Source: Jeotgalibacillus salarius (GTDB lineage Bacteria > Bacillota > Bacilli > Bacillales > Jeotgalibacillaceae). From it: a stretch of 64,000 nucleotides of DNA. The DNA is taken from NCBI RefSeq assembly GCF_004405125.1, contig NZ_SORX01000001.1, forward strand, positions 317,780 through 381,779, read 5' to 3'. Position 1 is the stretch's first letter. The number at the start of each line of letters is the position of its first letter. The position numbers and the translations under genes are program-made. The notes under the pieces were generated by a model. That model was given only the letters and a program-made list of their open reading frames with translations, was not told the DNA's origin and did not search any database. This document shows positions 26,404-33,904 of this stretch, piece by piece.

Positions 26404-27507
26404 ATGAAAAAGTATATAACAGGAGCTGCGATGGCGCTAGGTTTGAGCACATTCCCAGCGGCTGTGGATGCTTCGTTTAGCGATGTTTCGATCTATCAGG
26501 ATGAGATTGATTATTTAACAGAACGTAATATTATTCAAGGTTACGATAATGATGAGTTCAGACCTAATAATACGGTGACGAGGCTGCAGGCTGTTCAGAT
26601 GATTTTGCGTGGTCTTCAGGTAGAGCCTGATGGTGAGAATAGTGCTGAATTTAGCGATATTAATGCTGGCGATTATGGGTATGATGAAATTTCCGCAGCG
26701 GTTGAGCTCGGGATTATTTCTGGTAAAACAAATTCGAAGACTGGTGAGCAGTATTTTGATCCATATGCGCCCCTGACTCGTTCTCAGATGGCAAAAATTT
26801 TAACGAATGCCTATGCACTTGAAGAGGAATGGAATTACTTCTTTGCAGATATCAGTCATGATCATTGGGCAAAAGATTATGTAGATACATTGGCTTCTCA
26901 CGGGATTTCAACAGGCTATGAAGATCGCACGTTTAGACCCGATCAGCAGATTAAACGCAGTCACTTTGCATTATTTATGGCACGAATGCTGGATGATCGT
27001 TTTGTGGAAGGCGATGTGATGGAGAATGTTAGTTACATGCCTGATCCGAAAGATTATGTTACTGAAGATGAGAATTTCCGTACTACTTATGAATTTTTAG
27101 ATTTCAAAGAAGATAGTTCCCAGTATTGGAAAGTGTCAAGAGAAGACTTGCAGGAATATTCAATGGATTTCGGGGAAATCAGCGTATCTTATGTAGGTTA
27201 CAAAGAAACTGCAGAGGGGTTGTTTTCAAAAGATGCGCCTAGTGTAGAATTATTCGATTCGAGAGACTTTTTAATCGAGTTACCTTATCCACTCGAAAAT
27301 GGTGAAAAATTCCAATATTTATATACTTATGATGGAACAGTTCATCTATTGGATTCTTATGAGACTGATGGCCAAATTTATAAAAACGTTGTTTATATTG
27401 ACTCATCCGGCGGTCCAAATGGAAATGAACTCATTGATAGTTATTATGCACCTAACAAAGGATATATCGATGGAGAGTTTGGTTATGCAGGAGGAGATCC
27501 TTATTAA
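26404..27507 (+). CDS. SLH-domain surface protein (paralogue of the preceding gene)
   Basis: The 367-residue exported protein has a signal peptide (to about 22) and three SLH domains (about 23-70, 80-135, 146-195) very similar to those of the upstream gene. A beta-rich region of about 170 residues ends SYYAPNKGYIDGEFG, the same motif as in the neighbour. It lacks the long C-terminal extension of its paralogue. GGAGG precedes the ATG. A strong terminator follows. It is probably a cell-wall-attached protein of unknown function. Confidence 0.85.
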   Translation: MKKYITGAAMALGLSTFPAAVDASFSDVSIYQDEIDYLTERNIIQGYDNDEFRPNNTVTRLQAVQMILRGLQVEPDGENSAEFSDINAGDYGYDEISAAVELGIISGKTNSKTGEQYFDPYAPLTRSQMAKILTNAYALEEEWNYFFADISHDHWAKDYVDTLASHGISTGYEDRTFRPDQQIKRSHFALFMARMLDDRFVEGDVMENVSYMPDPKDYVTEDENFRTTYEFLDFKEDSSQYWKVSREDLQEYSMDFGEISVSYVGYKETAEGLFSKDAPSVELFDSRDFLIELPYPLENGEKFQYLYTYDGTVHLLDSYETDGQIYKNVVYIDSSGGPNGNELIDSYYAPNKGYIDGEFGYAGGDPY

Positions 27508-27518
27508 GATTAGTATGG

Positions 27519-27567
27519 GAGGCAGAGTTGGCACTAAATATGAAGTGCCAATTCCGCCTCTATTTTT
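27519..27567. terminator. Terminator of the SLH gene, overlapping the acetamidase stop
   Basis: Seventeen-base arms GAGGCAGAGTTGGCACT (27519-27535) and AGTGCCAATTCCGCCTC (27544-27560) pair with one mismatch and are followed by TATTTTTTGG on the plus strand. The last base overlaps the stop codon of the convergent acetamidase gene. Confidence 0.85.
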
Positions 27568-28486
27568 TGGAATAGTAACTCCGTCCCCACACTTCAATCC
27601 CATAAGCCTCCAGCACATACCTCGGCACGTGAAATTTCGCAGTTTTCAGTGGATCTACTATCTGCCCTACCTGTACCTGTCCCGCGGCACTCATCAGCAT
27701 CGTCATTTCTGACAAAGTAAGGCCTGTCTGCGGTCTGATCAGGTCGATCATAAGTTCGACTGCTGTATCTGCTGCTTCATCAAGTGTTTCTTTTGATACG
27801 AGCGCTGTTAACCCCTCTTCATTTTCTAAAAATGGGTAAGTGATGCTTTTCCCTTTTATAACTTCTACTGTGATTTTAACAGTGGCGGGGATTTCGATCC
27901 CAGAGACACTTACTTCCCCATCTCCCATTGCTGCGTGTAGATCACCGAGTGATAGCAGTGCCCCTTCGTGAAACACGGGAAAATAAAGTGTTGCGCCAGT
28001 TGTTACCTCTTTCGTATCCATATTTCCGCCATGCGCACTCGGTATTCCGCATGAAATGCCACCTTCTTCAGGAGCCACACCAATTACACCGATCATCGGG
28101 TTCAATGGAATACTTATCTGATCATCAAAAATCGTTTTTCCCTCGCGAACCGGAATCATTTTCACATCAAAACGTTCCATCCGGTGCCCCATCACACCCA
28201 ATCCGGGACCTGTCACCATTACGCCACGTTCACCAATCTCAATTTCATCAATCCGGACTTTCAGAATATCTCCCTTCTGCGCGCCATCCACAAAAATCGG
28301 GCCAGTTGCCGGATTCACCTTATTCCAGTCAATCGAATCAAAAGCCGTATTCTCTGATTTTATTTGATTCTCAAAACAATCGTATGTGTCTACAACTATC
28401 TGCTCTCCTGATTTCACTTTGATCGCAGGCTTGTTTGCCTGATCCATTGAGTATATAAAATTTTCTTTTGCTAGATAATTAGTCAT
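27560..28486 (-). CDS. Acetamidase/formamidase family hydrolase
   Basis: The 308-residue enzyme has the FmdA/AmdA layout: VNPATGPIFVDGAQKGD near the N-terminus, GVIGVAPEEGGISCGIPSAHGGN with metal-type His/Asp residues, then the LGDLHAAMGDGE block and a GQVQVGQIVDPLKTAKFHVP C-terminal region. The family hydrolyses formamide or short amides to ammonia and acid. The natural C-terminus appears to end near EAYGIE. The extra VWGRSYYSKK is encoded by DNA matching the repeat core (GTGTGGGGACGGAGTT), so a repeat seems to have altered the end of the gene. Confidence 0.88.
   Translation of the reverse strand: MTNYLAKENFIYSMDQANKPAIKVKSGEQIVVDTYDCFENQIKSENTAFDSIDWNKVNPATGPIFVDGAQKGDILKVRIDEIEIGERGVMVTGPGLGVMGHRMERFDVKMIPVREGKTIFDDQISIPLNPMIGVIGVAPEEGGISCGIPSAHGGNMDTKEVTTGATLYFPVFHEGALLSLGDLHAAMGDGEVSVSGIEIPATVKITVEVIKGKSITYPFLENEEGLTALVSKETLDEAADTAVELMIDLIRPQTGLTLSEMTMLMSAAGQVQVGQIVDPLKTAKFHVPRYVLEAYGIEVWGRSYYSKK
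27575..27593 (-). repeat. Repeat-core fragment inside the 3' end of the acetamidase gene
   Basis: On the minus strand GTGTGGGGACGGAGTTACT matches one arm of the class B repeat. It is read in frame as V-W-G-R-S-Y, followed by YSKK and the stop. No opposite arm was found. Confidence 0.6.
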
Positions 28487-28560
28487 TAACTTATGCTCCT
28501 TTCAGATTTGCTCTATTTTTATACTTCTATATTAAAGTGATCATTCCTTCGTTTTATAGC

Positions 28561-28640
28561 GGTACAGTGGGGACAAAATTTAATGTGCTATTTTTAGAAT
28601 AATTCTAAAAATAGCACAGCAAACTCCTCCCCCGATTTAC
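28561..28640. repeat. Class B repeat with perfect inner palindrome
   Basis: The outer arm GGTACAGTGGGGACAAAATT is decayed on the other side (CTCCTCCCCC). The inner palindrome GTGCTATTTTTAGAAT (28585-28600) and its exact complement (28602-28617) flank one base. It lies upstream of the acetamidase gene and the next plus-strand gene. Confidence 0.85.
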
Positions 28641-28746
28641 CCATCATATATAAATGCAATATATCAAAATTATTTGACTTTTCAATTTTTAATAGTGATA
28701 ATTATACTATAAAAAGGAGTGAGCAAATGGTCTCTATTAAAGAAGC

Positions 28747-29256
28747 TTGCCGAATTCTATCGAAATAAGTGTCAGCTTTGACGAGGTGCTTCAAACTAAT
28801 GGGGATCAATTTCGTTTCCCCTCGACAAAGAATGCATTCTATGCAATTAATAATACTGAATATACATTTAACTTACGTATCAAAAATGTACAACATGCAC
28901 CTATTACTAAAATGAAAAGCTGCAGTTATGTGGAGTTTCTTATAGATGAAAACTTACGCAAAATCACCTGGAAAATTTCTTTAAGATATGCTCATCTGCT
29001 TCCACGTCAGCAACTTTGTCATCAGCGTGGAAAATTGCGTAGTGGTTCACTGAATGGCTGGGCTTTTGAGTTAATCATTTTAACAAAAGACCAACTCGTT
29101 TTCCAAAAAGAAGGTCGGGTCACACCTGATATTAGAGTGAAGCAAATCGCAAGGGAAACTGTCATGGCAGATCAGGACAAATATTTTGTCAGTCCGAATC
29201 TTGATGGGAATAGAAGAAGAACTGAGTGGTTTGGAGGGAGTTTTACTGGGAAATAG
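28747..29256 (+). CDS. Uncharacterised protein, probably 5'-frameshifted
   Basis: A frame of 169 codons begins with a TTG that has no ribosome-binding site. Twenty bases upstream, an ATG (28727) has a very good AAAAGGAG, but its frame stops after 13 codons. The two frames would join as MVSIKEA then LPNSIEISVSF if one base were lost or two gained, so the gene may have suffered a start-proximal frameshift. The product has no signal peptide or membrane segment, is basic (IRVKQIARETVM, NRRRTEW) and is not recognised. A palindromic repeat follows within a few bases. Confidence 0.45.
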   Translation: MPNSIEISVSFDEVLQTNGDQFRFPSTKNAFYAINNTEYTFNLRIKNVQHAPITKMKSCSYVEFLIDENLRKITWKISLRYAHLLPRQQLCHQRGKLRSGSLNGWAFELIILTKDQLVFQKEGRVTPDIRVKQIARETVMADQDKYFVSPNLDGNRRRTEWFGGSFTGK

Positions 29257-29259
29257 TGA

Positions 29260-29326
29260 GCACTATGGGGACGGAGGTTAAAGTGTCATCTCATGACACT
29301 TTAACCTCCGTCCCCACACTGTACAT
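29260..29326. repeat. Short-form palindrome of the GGGGACGGAGG repeat
   Basis: Perfect 24-bp arms (29266-29289 and 29293-29316), each with TGGGGACGGAGGTTAAAGTG, flank three bases. Imperfect extensions GCAC/GTAC lie outside. It lies between two convergent genes. Confidence 0.95.
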
Positions 29327-29332
29327 CCCTAC

Positions 29333-30967
29333 TCACTGCCTAATAAACAACTTTCCGTCCCTATAATAAGCAAAATAATTATCACTCGATCGATCAGCTA
29401 TTCTCAAAAAGTAAAAAATTTCAGTGTCTTCACCATCTTTTTCTAGCACATAAAGTGTTTGCCTTGCCAGTTGCACTTCGTCTGAAAAGTGCGGGATATA
29501 AGCTCTTGTGAACAGATTCCAGGATCCTTCATAATATAAACTCTGGCCAAAATCTAAATAATTTTCAGCTTCTAAATCAGTTAGTGATATTTCTCTCCAG
29601 TCATTATTGAGCTCTGACGGTTCCCTAACTTGTTTTAATTCTTCTCCATAATATACGAAACCATTTCTGTAATAGGCGTGATACCCTTCTTCTTTTGCTG
29701 CTTTTACACTTGTGTCATAGAAATATATAACGATCTCCTCTTCAATGTCAGGGTAAACTTCCGAATTGTAATACTCCCCGAATTGGGCCAGGTACTCTAC
29801 CTGATCCGAGTCTAAATGAACATGGACAACGTTTTCTCTATACTTCACATACTCACCAAACTCCTCATAATATGCTGGCGGTGGGTTAGGTCCAAATACA
29901 TATTCTTTAAATACATCCCAGTCAGATCCTCCCCTTATGTAATCCAGGTCTTTGTTTGGTAAAGTATCAACTGAGTAATCAATGTTGACTCGCACCTGTT
30001 CTTCACTTACCTGATACGCTATATCTCCTGCCATCACTGTTGCTGTTTCCTCATCCACAATTGCCGTTTGATTAAATATCGTTTCCAGCCATTCAACGGT
30101 TTCCTGGCTCCAACGTTTTTCAAAAGGAGAACCTGACTGATTAATAAATGAGATCGAAACCAGATTATTTTTTACAAATAACATAGTCATTTCAACCGGC
30201 TCTACAAAACGATCATGCTCATATAAAAAAGTAAGACTCTTCTCGCTAAAGTTTTCAACTTCATTTAATATTTCAACGTTAGCCAAAGCTTTAGTTACTT
30301 CTTCTTCAGGCATAAAAAAGTCTGCTTCAGGCACAAATATTTCAGCGGTTGGAAATGCTAGTCTATATTTCTCTTCAAATACTCTTGCCATAAATACTGA
30401 AAATTGAGCTCGGGTGACACCGTTTTCAGGTTTAAATCTTGGATCATCCGTATTGATTGATGTGATCCCTTTAGATGCCAGAGGACCGACATATAACATT
30501 TGCTCATCAGTAATGTCCTTAATTTCTCCTAAATATTCTCCATTAAGCTCGAAGGCTCTTGTCAGATATTGTGCCATTTCATATCTGGGAAGCTGCGAAA
30601 ATGGTTTAAACTCTTCAATTTCTTCGGTTCTTTCAATGATTCCAAGTTCAACAAGCCTTGCAATTTCAAAAAAACCATTAAAGTCCTGAGGTACATCAGT
30701 AAACTGGGGATCATTAACTCTCCAGGGATCAAGCTCCAACGCTCTCGCAAACATCAGCGCTGCCTGATACTTTGATAAATATTGATTTGGACGGAACGAA
30801 CCATCTTCATAACCATTAATAATGTCCATGTCACTTAGATAACTTATTTCATCCGCGGCCCAGAATTCCGTAGAAACGTCCGAGAAAGTCTGTGCACTCG
30901 CGCGATCATGATTCGCACCGGCTAGCATAATTAATAGAGTCAATGAGCTGAGAATAATTTTATACAT
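29333..30967 (-). CDS. SLH-domain surface protein
   Basis: An exported protein of about 544 residues. The ATG at 30967, preceded by AAGGGGG, gives a proper signal peptide (MYKIILSSLTLLIM, ending near ASAQ). A longer upstream frame has no such features. Three SLH domains follow (FSDVSTEFWAADEISYLSD, FTDVPQDFNGFFEIARL, VTRAQFSVFMARVF). The remaining 350 residues are acidic and aromatic (many Tyr/Phe/Glu), predicted mixed alpha/beta, and not recognised. It converges with the unknown gene at 28747-29256 across a palindromic repeat. Confidence 0.82.
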   Translation of the reverse strand: MYKIILSSLTLLIMLAGANHDRASAQTFSDVSTEFWAADEISYLSDMDIINGYEDGSFRPNQYLSKYQAALMFARALELDPWRVNDPQFTDVPQDFNGFFEIARLVELGIIERTEEIEEFKPFSQLPRYEMAQYLTRAFELNGEYLGEIKDITDEQMLYVGPLASKGITSINTDDPRFKPENGVTRAQFSVFMARVFEEKYRLAFPTAEIFVPEADFFMPEEEVTKALANVEILNEVENFSEKSLTFLYEHDRFVEPVEMTMLFVKNNLVSISFINQSGSPFEKRWSQETVEWLETIFNQTAIVDEETATVMAGDIAYQVSEEQVRVNIDYSVDTLPNKDLDYIRGGSDWDVFKEYVFGPNPPPAYYEEFGEYVKYRENVVHVHLDSDQVEYLAQFGEYYNSEVYPDIEEEIVIYFYDTSVKAAKEEGYHAYYRNGFVYYGEELKQVREPSELNNDWREISLTDLEAENYLDFGQSLYYEGSWNLFTRAYIPHFSDEVQLARQTLYVLEKDGEDTEIFYFLRIADRSSDNYFAYYRDGKLFIRQ

Positions 30968-31059
30968 ATTGTCCCCCTTGTTTTTGCAGGCTTTTTTTCC
31001 CACTAATGTATCTTTACCACTAAAGAGGTATTTATAACATAACGCCCAAGCGTTAGGTA

Positions 31060-31111
31060 GCAGATGCGGTGACGGAGTTAACAACCTATTTTAAATGCGA
31101 TCTCTGTCCAC
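31060..31111. repeat. Decayed class B repeat
   Basis: GCAGATGCGGTGACGGAGTT and CGATCTCTGTCCAC are recognisable as the two degenerate arms. It lies between two SLH genes. Confidence 0.5.
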
Positions 31112-31194
31112 AAACACTGAATTGTCAACTCTTTCTAAAGAAAAAACGGGCAAAGCCTCAGCTCCACCCGCTCTAAAACTTATTCAATTTCTTA

Positions 31195-32532
31195 TTACTC
31201 AACCACATTTAATGCGTGCTGTTCAAAAAAATAGTAGCCATCTGTCATAGACAAAGTTGTTATATATTGATCCTGTGGAGAGTATACATACACATCGTTA
31301 CGGTTCAGGTGTCTGAAGAACTCAACCGGATAGTTTGATGGCAGGATGGCATGTGCCGGGTCAATCCGGTTTAGGGTACTGTCACTCACTTTTACTTTTC
31401 TTGAAGCCTGCATGACATCAAATGGGAAGTAAAAATCAGCAGCCTCGTTATACATTTCAGTTGTTGCAGAATTTGCCAACATAATAGAAACTGTACCATT
31501 ACCAAGGTCTAGCACCATCATGTTATCCTTCATGTGTTCAACAAATAAATTGGAAGTTTCGTTACTCCCTACCAGCGGCTCGTCATAGACTGCTCTCACA
31601 CGTTCAATATCAAGTTCTTCAAGCAGTTCAGTATAGGCAGTGCCAGTTACATCGCTCGCATCGACTGCCCGCTGCACATTATATTTTTCAAAAAGATCTT
31701 TAGTAACTCCATTTAGAGTTTCACCAGAAAGTTCAGTTGCGATAAACGTTTCAATAGTAGTCAGGCCAAGCGTTGTAAGCTGTTCATCAAGTTCAGCAGC
31801 ACCAAGTCCTGCATCAACCAGCGCCACAGATTCCCCTACAAACTCAATCACTGCTGCATTTCCTTCATCATCTCCAAAGAAATGCACCTGTGTTTTAATC
31901 AGCGGATGATCTATGTAGTCAAATGTTCTTTTCATAAATACTGCAAAATGCTGTCTTGAAGTATTCTCGAAAGGTCTGAATGTGCCATCTTGATAACCAG
32001 TCGTAATTTCTGCTAATGCGAGTGTTGCGACATTACTCTGAAGATCACGATTGAGATTCTCAGTATCTTTAAATGTCACTGGCTCTCCCATTCCACCAGC
32101 TTGGATGACATACGCATTCTTCAATACTTTCGCAATCTGACTTCTATTAATCGGAGCACCAGCATTAAAAACCAGTTCACCATTTTCATTCTTGTTCCCG
32201 CTGATAAATCCAAGCGAATGAGCAATTAACGCCTCCTGGTACCCATACATTCCTTTGCGCAAATCTGTAAAACCAGGATCTTTCGCACTGTATTTAATAA
32301 TCTGCTCCTCTGTAAAACCAATATCTCTTAGAATTAATTGAATTGCATTTAAACGATTGATCGGTTCCTCAGGCCTAAAAGTCCCATCAGGATATCCCTT
32401 AATCACCCCGCGCTCGGCCAACCATGAAATCTCATCCTCATATAAATCAACATCAGAAAAACCTGCTGCCTTTGAAGGCAAAATCGGAAGCACCAGTAAC
32501 AAAGCCAATACTGTCATTATTAATTTTTTCAT
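31195..32532 (-). CDS. SLH-domain protein with metal-ligand-free metallo-beta-lactamase-like domain
   Basis: A protein of about 445 residues with a signal peptide (MKKLIMTVLALLLVLP) and three SLH domains (to about 205). The C-terminal part follows the metallo-beta-lactamase fold of the neighbouring 33905-35656 protein: VALVDAG opposite TLVGAG, then LGLTTIETFIATELSG opposite EGVTRIDTLIITHPDADH. The HPDADH motif has become ATELSG, and no later SHHG or TGDAG equivalent remains. It is therefore probably a surface-anchored pseudoenzyme. AAAGGGG precedes the ATG at 32532; a frame from 32571 is less likely. It is co-oriented with the active homologue and DUF3006 gene. Confidence 0.8.
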   Translation of the reverse strand: MKKLIMTVLALLLVLPILPSKAAGFSDVDLYEDEISWLAERGVIKGYPDGTFRPEEPINRLNAIQLILRDIGFTEEQIIKYSAKDPGFTDLRKGMYGYQEALIAHSLGFISGNKNENGELVFNAGAPINRSQIAKVLKNAYVIQAGGMGEPVTFKDTENLNRDLQSNVATLALAEITTGYQDGTFRPFENTSRQHFAVFMKRTFDYIDHPLIKTQVHFFGDDEGNAAVIEFVGESVALVDAGLGAAELDEQLTTLGLTTIETFIATELSGETLNGVTKDLFEKYNVQRAVDASDVTGTAYTELLEELDIERVRAVYDEPLVGSNETSNLFVEHMKDNMMVLDLGNGTVSIMLANSATTEMYNEAADFYFPFDVMQASRKVKVSDSTLNRIDPAHAILPSNYPVEFFRHLNRNDVYVYSPQDQYITTLSMTDGYYFFEQHALNVVE

Positions 32533-32671
32533 AATATCCCCTTTCAATCTTTTGTAATGATAATGTAACATAAAAGTAACTTAAATGTAATCAAAAAGGG
32601 AATATTTTTTATTTTTGGATGTTATGTCAACTATTATGAACTCTACGCATGATGACTGCCCAGCACCCCCC

Positions 32672-32732
32672 ATTAACTCTGTCCCTCTACTGCACATTTC
32701 GTGACACTTTAACCTCCGTCCCCACAGTGCAC
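32672..32732. repeat. Right half of the composite repeat, overlapping an SLH gene end
   Basis: TTAACTCTGTCCCT, TGCACATTTCGTGACACTTT and AACCTCCGTCCCCACAGTGC appear in the usual right-half order. The segment 32709-32732 is translated on the minus strand as the C-terminal V-H-C-G-D-G-G and stop of the SLH gene. Confidence 0.85.
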
Positions 32733-33416
32733 ACCCGCGACAAGCAGCCAAACCACCTTCGCAGCCTGCGCACGTGTAGAATTTTTTTTCGGTCTGAATG
32801 CTCCTTCATGAGTTCCTGTCATAATACCAAGTTCATAAATGCCATTGACTTCTTTTTTGAAATGAATTTGGCGGTGGTCTTTGTAGGGGGCTGTGATAAA
32901 TGTTTGGTAGTCAGTTTTGTGAAGGAGGTTGTAGGCGCGGTGCAGGATGACGGCCATTTGTTCCCGGGTGATGGCACGGTGTGGAGCGAATTTCCTCTGA
33001 GAGATTCCTCTAATAATACCAGCTTCATAGGCCGCGCTGATTTCGTATTCAAAATTGCCGTAAACATCGTAAAAATAGTTGGAATGAATTGGTTTGAGGT
33101 TAAGGGCCCTTGAGACCATTGCTGTGAATTGTGCTCGGGTGATTTTTTCATCCGGGGCGAATGTATTGTTGGGCTTGCCAAGTATGATCTGTTTTGCAGT
33201 CAGTTTTTCTATGAATTCTCTCGCCCAGTGGGTATCGATGTCAGTAAATGAAATGTCTGAAAGTAGTTGCTTTAGTGGGGCACATGCAGTGTTTTCAGAA
33301 TGAAGGTTTTCGTGCGGAATGTTTTGCTCAGATATAGCAATCTGTATTGGCCAGAGGATCGAATATAAGCATATTAAAAAAACTGCACATTTTAATAGTA
33401 GTAATTTTTTCAGCAG
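32709..33416 (-). CDS. SLH-only surface protein with probable CTG start
   Basis: The open frame runs from two consecutive CTG codons (33416-33411) to 32709 (235 residues). AAGGAGG lies eight bases upstream of the first CTG. An in-frame TAA lies further upstream, and there is no ATG, GTG or TTG before codon 100. From the CTG the product starts (M)LKKLLLLKCAVFLICLYSI, a normal signal peptide. Three SLH domains follow (DIDTHWAREFIEKL, YFYDVYGNFEYEI, HFKKEVNGIYELG), closest to the C-terminal SLH unit of the 5'-nucleotidase. Either CTG initiates or the start was mutated. The last residues VHCGDGG and the stop come from a palindromic repeat. Confidence 0.65.
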   Translation of the reverse strand: MLKKLLLLKCAVFLICLYSILWPIQIAISEQNIPHENLHSENTACAPLKQLLSDISFTDIDTHWAREFIEKLTAKQIILGKPNNTFAPDEKITRAQFTAMVSRALNLKPIHSNYFYDVYGNFEYEISAAYEAGIIRGISQRKFAPHRAITREQMAVILHRAYNLLHKTDYQTFITAPYKDHRQIHFKKEVNGIYELGIMTGTHEGAFRPKKNSTRAQAAKVVWLLVAGVHCGDGG

Positions 33417-33597
33417 TGTGTGTTCCTCCTTATGGAATTATATAGTGTTCATCTGTCAATCATCAGATCGTGTAAATGGGTGAAATGAGTCACAGTTTCA
33501 AATGAAGGTTTTTGAGAAGGCTTACAAAGAAGGTTTGAAGTTGAATTTATCATAGCATATTCTACCCTTAAATCAAGAAATTTTTCCCTTTAATACT

Positions 33598-33640
33598 TCA
33601 ATAAAAGCGACCGGAAGCTGTACTTTCAAGCTCCCGGCCG
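33598..33640 (-). terminator. Terminator after the DUF3006 gene
   Basis: On the minus strand GGCCGGGAGCT pairs with AGCTTCCGGTC with mismatches, followed by CTTTTATT. It closes the MBL-DUF3006 transcript. Confidence 0.65.
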
Positions 33641-33647
33641 TACCAAC

Positions 33648-33893
33648 TTACCTCTTTTTCAAACGGTCCATTTTCTCTTTCATCTCATCACGTCTGGATT
33701 TCGTCAGCTCATGTTTAGGTTTACTGATGAATACTTTTTGGGATGCCATTTTTACATCAATCAGCATCCCTTCAGAAATCTCATGACTGAATTTATCTTC
33801 AGCAATGTATTCTTCAACTGTTTCATCTTCCTGCCAAAGCAGTCTGACCAGGCCGTTTTCAATCGAATCTACTGTGTAAATACCATTTCGCAT
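33648..33893 (-). CDS. DUF3006 family small protein
   Basis: The 81-residue product has a small beta domain (YTVDSIENGLVRLLWQED ... EGMLIDVKM) and a Lys/Arg/Glu-rich C-terminal helix. This matches DUF3006, a short family often found next to ComEC-type metallo-beta-lactamase proteins. It starts 11 bases after the SLH-MBL gene, with AAGGAGGG overlapping that gene's stop region, so translation is probably coupled. The pairing suggests it assists or is needed with the hydrolase, but it has no signal peptide while the hydrolase is exported. Function is unknown. Confidence 0.8.
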   Translation of the reverse strand: MRNGIYTVDSIENGLVRLLWQEDETVEEYIAEDKFSHEISEGMLIDVKMASQKVFISKPKHELTKSRRDEMKEKMDRLKKR

Positions 33894-33904
33894 GTGAGCC
33901 CTCC

